A stretch of DNA of 58,014 bases from Pseudomonas sp. K2I15 (GTDB lineage: Bacteria; Pseudomonadota; Gammaproteobacteria; Pseudomonadales; Pseudomonadaceae). The position numbers were made by a program, and so were the translations under genes. This document shows positions 45,818-52,083 of this stretch, in pieces. The notes under the pieces are model-generated. The model ran no database searches. It was not told the origin of the DNA and saw only the letters and a program-made list of their open reading frames with translations. The number at the start of each line of letters is the position of its first letter. Position 1 is the first letter of the stretch. The stretch covers positions 1-58,014 of the forward strand of contig NZ_NIXO01000041.1 of the NCBI RefSeq assembly GCF_002204795.1, read 5' to 3'.

Positions 45818-46199
45818 GAAGCATCCTTATTTCAAAAAACGGGGTGCCTCTATCTATACCGGTGCTGATTCCTGCCAGGGGGTACTTACCTATTGCCGGC
45901 TAATTGATGGCCTGATTCAACCGTTTGTCTTCTATATAGCTCCACAACACTGAATTTCTTGCTATAAACGCACTCCGATGACCGTTCGCCGAGCCCGTCC
46001 TGGTGCTTTTGGGGGTTATCTTGGAAAAAATGCCTGTCATTTCAGTTGCTGAGCCCTCAACTCGGCCTTAGACTGCCGCCCCTCGTAAATTGAGTGCCGG
46101 GTGGCGCTTGAAATGGACGGCGCCTTTCCGAGACCTGCAAGGGCTTACCGGAACGCTCCCTTATTCGCCTTAATGCACGTATTTTTTATAGAGAAATCA
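45818..46199. other. Intergenic region without a recognised gene
   Basis: 382 bp between the divergent toxin-like gene and the DksA paralogue. Presumably it holds both promoters. I see no strong palindrome, no riboswitch pattern and no clear RNA gene. Confidence 0.5.
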
Positions 46200-46604
46200 A
46201 TGACAAAGGAAAAGTTGCTGGCCATGCCGGCGGATGACTACATGAATGCCGAGCAGCACGCTTTTTTTGAGCAGTTGTTGCAAGACATGAAGGTGGAACA
46301 CCACGAGCGCATCGAGCAGAACCGCATCGCCATTGAAAGCCTGGACACCCCGGCTGACCCGGCTGACGCTGCTTCTGTCGAAGAAGAGCGTACCTGGCTG
46401 GTCAATGCCATCGACCGCGACCAGCGCATGCTGCCGCAACTTGAGCAGGCCCTGGGTCGTATCAAGGAAGACTCCTTCGGCTGGTGCGATGACAGCGGCG
46501 AGCCTATCGGCCTCAAGCGCCTGCTGATCAGCCCTACCACCAAGTACTGCATCGAAGCGCAAGAGCGCCACGAGCAAATCGACAAGCACCAGCGTCAAGC
46601 CTGA
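46200..46604 (+). CDS. DksA paralogue with a half-lost zinc finger
   Basis: 134 residues. Aligned by eye to E. coli DksA, it keeps the coiled-coil tip residues (DPADAA: about D53, D56, A58) that act in the RNA polymerase secondary channel. The four zinc cysteines read Cys96, Ser99, Cys117, Ala120, so two are lost. This resembles zinc-independent DksA2 of P. aeruginosa, which can replace DksA in ppGpp-dependent control when zinc is scarce. No evident Zur box precedes it. Start at the ATG at 46200; the upstream in-frame extension is unlike the family. Confidence 0.82.
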   Translation: MTKEKLLAMPADDYMNAEQHAFFEQLLQDMKVEHHERIEQNRIAIESLDTPADPADAASVEEERTWLVNAIDRDQRMLPQLEQALGRIKEDSFGWCDDSGEPIGLKRLLISPTTKYCIEAQERHEQIDKHQRQA

Positions 46605-46613
46605 TGCCGTCCT

Positions 46614-46713
46614 TGTAGGAGCGAGCTTGCTCGCGAAGGTCGTTAACGATAACGCGGGAAACCTGATACCCAACGGTGCTCTCAGGTTCTTCGCGAGCAA
46701 GCTTGCTCCTACA
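46614..46713. repeat. REPIN, TGTAGGAGC class, copy 2
   Basis: A 100-bp element about 94% identical, loop included, to 19033-19132. Arms TGTAGGAGCGAGCTTGCTCG and the complement ending TTGCTCCTACA. It lies just after the DksA paralogue stop. Confidence 0.9.
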
Positions 46714-46774
46714 TAAGATTTCGCCCGTATTACCCCTGTCTATTGATCTGCTGCAAGCCCCCCACTAAAGGCCC

Positions 46775-48445
46775 ATGGATAATGGCTACGTAGTGGCGTC
46801 TAATGCAGTCAAAATAACGACAAGCAGCGGGGTAACGAACATGGCTGGAGACGGATCTCTCATGGGTGCAGCAGTGTCACCACCAACGGTGACGCGACAG
46901 TTGCCCGGCTGGTTGACGCCGCTCCTGCAAAGTACCGCCCTGGTGCTGTTGCTGCTGGGCCTGGCGTTCGCCCAACTCTCGATTTACCTGTGCCTGCCGG
47001 TGGCTTTGCTGCTGATCTGGCTGCCCCGCCTGAAATATCGCACCCAAAGCGTTGCACCGTCCGAAGCCACCGATGCCATCGGCGAGCTGACCCGCGACCT
47101 CTCATACACCACCAGCCATAACGCGCTGTCTGCCGCAGGCGTGGCCTATTCGGTCAAGCAGCTGGCGGCCAGGTTGCAATCACAATTAAGCGCGGCCAGG
47201 CAGATCGTCAGCAGTGCAGAAGTGATGATTGGCACCGAGAAGGTCACCTCGCAACTGAGCCGCCAGGCCCTCGGCGCTGCCAGCCAGGCGCATCAGCGCA
47301 GTACCGAAGGGCGTGAGGTACTGGCGCAATCGATCACCCGCATGCATCAGCTCAGCCAGCGTGCCAACGACAGCCGCCAATTGATCGAGGCCTTGAGCCA
47401 GCGCAGCGAAGAAATCCAGCGCGTCACCCTGGTGATCCAGTCGATCGCCAGCCAGACCAACCTGCTGGCCTTGAACGCAGCGATTGAAGCGGCGCGGGCC
47501 GGTGAGCATGGTCGCGGGTTTGCGGTCGTCGCCGACGAAGTGCGCGGCCTGGCCGGGCGAACCGCCACGGCCACCGATGAAGTCGGGGTGATGGTGGCGG
47601 ACATTCAACAGCGTACCGCACAGGTGGTGGAGCAGATCCGCCAACTGTCGGTGGATTTGCAATCCGGTGTAGAACAGGTGGAGCACGCCGGTGAGCAACT
47701 GGAGAGCATTGCCACCCTGGCGGCGGATGTGGAAGGGCAAGTCCATGAAATCGCCCAAGGCGCCGACACCAACCGCACCCAACTCGACAGCCTGTTCCAT
47801 GCCGTGGAGCAGATGCGCAGTGATTTGACTATCAGTGACCAGCAGACCCAACAGCTGGCCGCCGCCGCGATACAAATGGAAGGGCAGGCCGAAACCATCA
47901 GCGAGCGCCTCGCCGAAGTCGGCCTGGACGACTACCACCAGCGCATCTATGACCTGGCCCGCGAAGGGGCGAGCCGTATCGCCGCGCAGTTTGAAGCCGA
48001 CGTGCTGCAAAACCGAATCAGCCTCGATGACCTGTTCGACCGCAGCTACACACCCATTCCCAACACTCGGCCGAGCAAATATCACACGCGTTTCGACGGC
48101 TACACCGACCAGGTGCTGCCGGCCATTCAGGAAGCTTTATTGCCCCGACATGAGGGGCTGGTGTTCGCAATTGCCTGCACGCAACAGGGTTATGTGCCGA
48201 CCCACAACAAGGTGTTTTCCCAAACATTGACCGGCGATGCCCAGGTGGACGCGGTACAAAACCGCACCAAGCGTAAGTTCGAAGACCGCACCGGCATTCG
48301 GTGTGGCAGCCACCAGCAGGCGGTGTTGCTGCAAACCTACACTCGCGATACTGGCGAGCTGATGCATGACTTGTCGGTGCCGATTACGGTCAAGGGCCGG
48401 CATTGGGGGGGCTTGCGCCTGGGCTACAAACCCGAGGGCCGCTGA
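46775..48445 (+). CDS. Methyl-accepting chemotaxis protein with C-terminal cytoplasmic sensor-like domain
   Basis: 556 residues. One long hydrophobic stretch (about 45-84) makes a membrane hairpin with virtually no periplasmic loop. The signalling domain has the conserved hairpin tip IQSIASQTNLLALNAAIEAA followed by RAGEHGRGFAVVADEVRGLA, which docks CheA/CheW. After it, residues ~410-556 form a separate domain (GYVPTHNKVFSQTLTGDAQV, NRTKRKFEDRTG, LSVPITVKGRHWGGLRLGY) seen at the C-terminus of some MCPs and resembling a Cache/PDC fold. It probably senses an internal signal. The start is uncertain: ATG at 46775 (AAAGG upstream), 46841 or 46862 are all in frame. Confidence 0.88.
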   Translation: MDNGYVVASNAVKITTSSGVTNMAGDGSLMGAAVSPPTVTRQLPGWLTPLLQSTALVLLLLGLAFAQLSIYLCLPVALLLIWLPRLKYRTQSVAPSEATDAIGELTRDLSYTTSHNALSAAGVAYSVKQLAARLQSQLSAARQIVSSAEVMIGTEKVTSQLSRQALGAASQAHQRSTEGREVLAQSITRMHQLSQRANDSRQLIEALSQRSEEIQRVTLVIQSIASQTNLLALNAAIEAARAGEHGRGFAVVADEVRGLAGRTATATDEVGVMVADIQQRTAQVVEQIRQLSVDLQSGVEQVEHAGEQLESIATLAADVEGQVHEIAQGADTNRTQLDSLFHAVEQMRSDLTISDQQTQQLAAAAIQMEGQAETISERLAEVGLDDYHQRIYDLAREGASRIAAQFEADVLQNRISLDDLFDRSYTPIPNTRPSKYHTRFDGYTDQVLPAIQEALLPRHEGLVFAIACTQQGYVPTHNKVFSQTLTGDAQVDAVQNRTKRKFEDRTGIRCGSHQQAVLLQTYTRDTGELMHDLSVPITVKGRHWGGLRLGYKPEGR

Positions 48446-48536
48446 TTTATCGAGGGCGATTGTTGCAGGTTATGCAAGGGAGCTATTCCGGGGATAGCTT
48501 TTTCCAACTGGAGGAAAACCGTAGCATGGCGAACAT

Positions 48537-48552
48537 AGTTAGCCAGCTAACT
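48537..48552. promoter_or_regulatory. 16-bp palindrome upstream of a small gene
   Basis: AGTTAGC-CA-GCTAACT, perfect 7-base arms, 19 bp before the next ATG. Its compact symmetry suits a MarR- or TetR-type operator. It is between the MCP gene and the 67-residue gene; the binding protein is unknown. Confidence 0.45.
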
Positions 48553-48571
48553 AATTCTCTGGAGGCTCACC

Positions 48572-48775
48572 ATGCAAACCAAAGTCGATGTCGCCGTGAT
48601 GATTGGCAGTGGCGTACCGCCCACCCTGCGCGCGCTGGGGCGCAAGGCCTGTTGGGTGGTGTTGCTTAACGGCGAGCAGCGCGGCACGGCGTTCGCCAGT
48701 CGCAATGAAGCCGAAGAGTGCAGGGCTGCCTGGGAGGCGTTGTTGCGCCTGGAGCAATCAGACAGCCTGCATTGA
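48572..48775 (+). CDS. Small unknown protein (67 residues)
   Basis: MQTKVDVAVMIGSGVPPTLR then RALGRKACWVVLLNGEQRGT. No family recognised. It is supported by a strong ribosome site (CTGGAGG, 8 bases before the ATG), codon use like the neighbours and a palindromic candidate operator upstream. The composition is of a small soluble alpha/beta protein with a C-terminal acidic helix. It ends 5 bp from the convergent DUF2789 gene. Confidence 0.6.
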   Translation: MQTKVDVAVMIGSGVPPTLRALGRKACWVVLLNGEQRGTAFASRNEAEECRAAWEALLRLEQSDSLH

Positions 48776-48779
48776 GGGA

Positions 48780-49016
48780 TCAGCGTGGCTGGTGCAGGCG
48801 CTGGTTCAGTTCGTCGACCGCGATCGCCCAAACCGCGTCTTCACGCAGTTCATCTTTAAGGAATTGGGCTTGTTGCGGCGACCAGAAATCCGCATCGATC
48901 AGCTTTACGTCATTGGCCAAGGTGTGTTCGCCGATGAAGGCGTCAATCGCCTCCGGGGAGGACTCCAGTCCAAGTTGTTCAAACAAGTCTTCGAGGGTGT
49001 AAGTCGGCGCGTCCAT
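48780..49016 (-). CDS. DUF2789 family protein
   Basis: 78 residues: MDAPTYTLEDLFEQLGLESS, then IDAFIGEHTLANDVKLIDAD and FWSPQQAQFLKDELREDAVW. This matches the pattern of the small DUF2789 family common in Pseudomonas, whose function is unknown. I start at the ATG at 49016, which has GGAGAAC upstream; an ATG four codons earlier is possible. Confidence 0.8.
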   Translation of the reverse strand: MDAPTYTLEDLFEQLGLESSPEAIDAFIGEHTLANDVKLIDADFWSPQQAQFLKDELREDAVWAIAVDELNQRLHQPR

Positions 49017-49099
49017 ATCGTTCTCCATGCAGGCTGATCATCGTATGCATGGGAGGGTTGTGGCGGGGCAGAGTTCGATCGGATTATCGCGCCGGGTGC

Positions 49100-49330
49100 T
49101 CAGGAGGTCAGCGCGCCTGAATCGACGGCGGCTTTAAGGGCTTTTGCGGCATCTTTGGCAGCCGTGTTGGCGGCGTCTACGGTTTTGAACCAGCGGTCCT
49201 TCTCTACTTGGTGGGTCGTCACGGTGGTCAGGGGGGGCTTGGCCCGCATCACAATCACGGCCTGGAACTCACCGTCTACTTCCCTGGCTTCGCCATGGAT
49301 GAAAAATTCGCCAATATCAAATTCCGTCAC
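49100..49330 (-). CDS. Small unknown protein, probable GTG start
   Basis: 76 residues from a GTG at 49330, chosen because AAGGGAAGG lies 6 bases upstream; the 19 codons further upstream have only a TTG with no ribosome site. The protein opens (M)TEFDIGEFFIHGEAREVDGE, then FQAVIVMRAKPPLTTVTTHQ, and ends in an Ala-rich helix (AANTAAKDAAKALKAAVDSG). It resembles small Pseudomonas proteins of unknown function. Same strand as the DUF2789 gene. Confidence 0.6.
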   Translation of the reverse strand: MTEFDIGEFFIHGEAREVDGEFQAVIVMRAKPPLTTVTTHQVEKDRWFKTVDAANTAAKDAAKALKAAVDSGALTS

Positions 49331-49473
49331 GTATAGCCTTCCCTTGGAGGTGATTGCGCTGATGAAACCTGAACCGCAAGGGGACAAATCTCAATGGACG
49401 GACCAGTATGGCAGTTGTTACGCGCTGGCGGCGCAGTAAAGTCAACCAGATGACGAAACGACAACGCCGGGGT

Positions 49474-49728
49474 TCACCCTTGGGTTGCGTACAGGATCGC
49501 TTCCAATTGTCTGGCCAGTTCGCAAGCCTGGCTATGGCCACTACGAAAGCCTTTGATCCGCCCGCTGGGCACTTCCAGGATATGGAAGAAGTTCTTTCCG
49601 GCAGGTACCACCCGGTACAGAACCGAATGCAGGCAACCGCCGTGGGTGTATAGGGAGTAGAATTGGCCGTCATCCAGAAAAGATGAACCCGTGTTGGACG
49701 GTGTGGCAATCGGTTGAGGTCGTTGCAT
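49474..49728 (-). CDS. Small unknown protein (84 residues)
   Basis: MQRPQPIATPSNTGSSFLDD, with a core GQFYSLYTHGGCLHSVLYRV and PAGKNFFHILEVPSGRIKGF. AGGAG is placed correctly before the ATG. The core reads like a single beta-rich domain and the C-terminus like a helix (ACELARQLEAILYA). No family recognised. A 143-bp gap separates it from the gene at 49100-49330. Confidence 0.55.
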   Translation of the reverse strand: MQRPQPIATPSNTGSSFLDDGQFYSLYTHGGCLHSVLYRVVPAGKNFFHILEVPSGRIKGFRSGHSQACELARQLEAILYATQG

Positions 49729-50122
49729 AATCTGCTCCTGTCGATCGATCTTGCGGACCCGCTTGCAGTATTTCGGGTGGTTTTAACCCGTGTTGCTGTT
49801 TTAGTATTGTCGTCGGTATCCGGCGTCCGGTTCCATCCAAAGCATTAGCTTCTGTGTTGGATGTCGGAAAACTGCATTTTTTAAAGGGTTATTGTCTGAA
49901 GTAGGTCGGCCAGTATTCTCTGGCCGTTAAACCTGTGATTTCCTGCAATGCCTGGCGACCTGCGTAAGGTGCGTCGGGCACGCCTGTACTAGTCTTATGG
50001 CTTGGCAGCGTGATCTTCTTCAGTTTTTTTCAGTGGATTGGTTGTGTGATCGTGCCGTTTCGGCCGTTTTTTTGTGCTGCCCGCTTGGGCGGACAGCACC
50101 CTTTTGATGTGGGGGCGTTTCC
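49729..50122. other. Intergenic region with two hairpins
   Basis: 394 bp with no gene seen. It contains CGGGT-N7-ACCCG at 49774-49790 and a stronger hairpin at 50074-50099 (listed separately). The bases around 49800-50060 are T-rich with several T-runs. Confidence 0.5.
50074..50099. terminator. Strong hairpin 24 bp before an unknown gene
   Basis: GTGCTG-C-CCGC-TTGG-GCGG-A-CAGCAC: ten paired bases with one mismatch, followed by CCTTTTG. It could terminate upstream transcripts or attenuate the next gene, whose start lies 24 bp beyond it. Confidence 0.5.
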
Positions 50123-50593
50123 TTGGCAGTCAGTAATCTGGATATGCACGCGTTGTTCGTGCTGGGTGATTTGCGCGCAAAGTTGGTCAAGCAGTTTCAA
50201 TCCCGTTTCGTCTACATCACTGAGCAGACGCCAGAAGGTATCTACATCGCCGAGATCGATACCGAAACCGCTCTGGTCGTGGATGACAAGCCACGACTGG
50301 AACTCAAGGTGGGTGATCATTTCCGGGCTGCTGTATTGCCCAGTCGCGAAGGCGGCAAGTTCGAGCTGAAGTTTCGCGATATCAAGTTGACGGTGTATGG
50401 CCTGGGCGATTACGCCTTTGTTTCTTCGACCGAAGGCCAGGGCATCGTGTTCAAGGAAGGCCACAGCGTGATGTTGGTGTTCGCCGCCAATGAGCAACTG
50501 GTAGAAGGCCTGACCAAAACCCTGAAGGCCGTCACCGGCAAGGCCGCCAAATGGCGCAAGGGTGAACTCGTGACCTTCAAGGCCAGCGAGTAA
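50123..50593 (+). CDS. Unknown protein (156 residues), first of a coupled pair
   Basis: No family recognised. The protein is soluble, beta-rich and charged: FVLGDLRAKLVKQFQSRFVY, IAEIDTETALVVDDKPRLEL, KVGDHFRAAVLPSREGGKFE, and a basic C-terminus KAAKWRKGELVTFKASE. The frame opens with TTG at 50123 preceded by GGGGGCG; the next candidate is an ATG at 50144 with a poorer ribosome site, so the start is uncertain. Its stop overlaps the next start (TAATG), so the two genes are co-translated. Confidence 0.65.
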   Translation: MAVSNLDMHALFVLGDLRAKLVKQFQSRFVYITEQTPEGIYIAEIDTETALVVDDKPRLELKVGDHFRAAVLPSREGGKFELKFRDIKLTVYGLGDYAFVSSTEGQGIVFKEGHSVMLVFAANEQLVEGLTKTLKAVTGKAAKWRKGELVTFKASE

Positions 50594-50790
50594 TGAGCCA
50601 GGGTAGGGCGCAGTTCCACGAGCAGCACCTGTTCGATGCCCAAGCCATGGCGGCTCAATTGTTTGCCCGCAAGTCCGAGTTGCAGGGCGCCTGGTTAAAC
50701 TGGGTCGCCGGCCAGTTGTATGAACTCAAGCCCGCCGAGTACGCCAGCATGGTGCGCCGCGAGTTGCAGCGCCTGAACAATCCGCCGTAA
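50593..50790 (+). CDS. Small unknown protein (65 residues), second of a coupled pair
   Basis: MSQGRAQFHEQHLFDAQAMA, then QLFARKSELQGAWLNWVAGQ. A short, helical protein. It shares one base with the preceding stop codon (TAATG), which argues strongly for translational coupling and a joint role with the 156-residue protein. No family recognised. Confidence 0.65.
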   Translation: MSQGRAQFHEQHLFDAQAMAAQLFARKSELQGAWLNWVAGQLYELKPAEYASMVRRELQRLNNPP

Positions 50791-50912
50791 AAACAGGCGA
50801 CATGCCCTGTTCCCCGGAACCTCTACTACAGTTGAGTTGACTTAAGTATTCAGAGGCTTCGCGGTGTTACAGCAAAGCCGTCCGCTATTGCTGTAGGCAT
50901 GAGGTGCAAAGC

Positions 50913-51929
50913 ATGAAAGGAATTCGAACGCTGTTGGCGGCCTCACTGACGACCCTGAGTCTGTCGGTGGCGTCGCTGCCGGTATCGGCCGCCCAGGCGC
51001 CGATTCATTTTGCGGACCTGAACTGGGAAAGTGGCAGCCTGATCACCGAGGTGCTGCGGGTGATTGTCGAAAAGGGCTATGACTTGCCCACCGACACCTT
51101 GCCCGGCACCACCATCACCCTGGAAACCGCCCTGGCGAAAAACGACATCCAGGTGATCGGCGAAGAATGGGCCGGCCGCAGCCCGGTGTGGGTCAAGGCC
51201 GAGGCTGAAGGCAAAGTGGCGGGCCTGGGGGATATCGTCAAGGGCGCCACTGAAGGCTGGTGGGTGCCGGAATACGTGGTCAAGGGCGACCCGGCCAAAG
51301 GCATCAAGCCCCTGGCACCGGAACTGCGCAGCGTGAAGGACCTGGCGCGCTACAAGGACGTGTTCAAGGACCCGGAAGCACCGACCAAGGGCCGTTTCCT
51401 TAACAGCCCGATTGGCTGGACCTCGGAAGTCGTCAACAAGCAAAAGCTCAAGGCCTACGGGCTTGACGACAGCTATGTGAATTTCCGCAGTGGTTCAGGT
51501 GCCGCGCTGGACGCCGAGATTGCCTCGTCGATCCGCCGTGGCAAGCCGGTGCTGTTCTACTACTGGTCGCCTACGCCGCTGATGGGGCGCTACAAGCTGA
51601 TCCAGCTGGAAGAGCCGCCGTTTGATGCAGAGGCCTGGAAGACGCTGACGGATGCGGACAATCCTGATCCGAAACCCACGCGCTCCCTCGCCTCCAAGCT
51701 GAGCATTGGTGTGTCCACACCGTTCCAGAAGGAACACCCACAGATCGCCGAATTCTTTGCCAAGGTCGACTTTCCGATCGAGCCGCTGAACAAGGCGCTG
51801 GCGCAGATGAGCGAAAAACACAGCGAGCCGCGAGAAGTCGCCCAGGCATTCCTCAAGGATCATCCTGAGATCTGGAAGGCGTGGTTGACTGAGGATGTGG
51901 CGCAGAAGGTGCAAGCGAGCCTGAAGTAA
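50913..51929 (+). CDS. Glycine-betaine/proline-type periplasmic binding protein (OpuAC/ProX family)
   Basis: 338 residues. Signal peptide cleaved near VSAAQAPIHFADLNWESG; the PIHFADLNWESGSLITEVL opening, GYDLPTDTLPGTT and IQVIGEEWAGRSPVWVKAEA fit OpuAC-type proteins that bind quaternary amines. The pocket-rich NSPIGWTSEVVN and LFYYWSPTPLMG supply aromatic residues typical of quaternary ammonium cages. No permease or ATPase gene adjoins, so it is an orphan binding protein. The start is the ATG at 50913 after GAGGTG; a GTG three codons earlier is less likely. Confidence 0.85.
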   Translation: MKGIRTLLAASLTTLSLSVASLPVSAAQAPIHFADLNWESGSLITEVLRVIVEKGYDLPTDTLPGTTITLETALAKNDIQVIGEEWAGRSPVWVKAEAEGKVAGLGDIVKGATEGWWVPEYVVKGDPAKGIKPLAPELRSVKDLARYKDVFKDPEAPTKGRFLNSPIGWTSEVVNKQKLKAYGLDDSYVNFRSGSGAALDAEIASSIRRGKPVLFYYWSPTPLMGRYKLIQLEEPPFDAEAWKTLTDADNPDPKPTRSLASKLSIGVSTPFQKEHPQIAEFFAKVDFPIEPLNKALAQMSEKHSEPREVAQAFLKDHPEIWKAWLTEDVAQKVQASLK

Positions 51930-51961
51930 CCCCCATCTAACTGCCCGATTGAGATCAAAAA

Positions 51962-52050
51962 TGTGGGAGCGGGCTTGCTCGCGAACGCGGTGGATCAGTC
52001 GCCTGATATATTGACTGACGCACCGCGTTCGCGAGCAAGCTGCTCTCACA
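51962..52050. repeat. REPIN, GTGGGAGC class
   Basis: Arms TGTGGGAGCGGGCTTGCTCG and GCGAGCAAGCTGCTCTCACA (two changes in the right arm). The loop carries CAGTC...GACTG, as does the half-element at the window start. It lies between two convergent genes. Confidence 0.9.
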
Positions 52051-52083
52051 CTGGTCTCATTCCTACCTTGAAACTTGCTGACT

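Noticed and set aside
48526..48669. Short frame starting at an ATG after GGAGG, upstream of the 67-residue gene
   Set aside because: Spacing from the ribosome site is long (11 bases), it runs across the palindrome and out of frame into the 67-residue gene, whose own signals are better.
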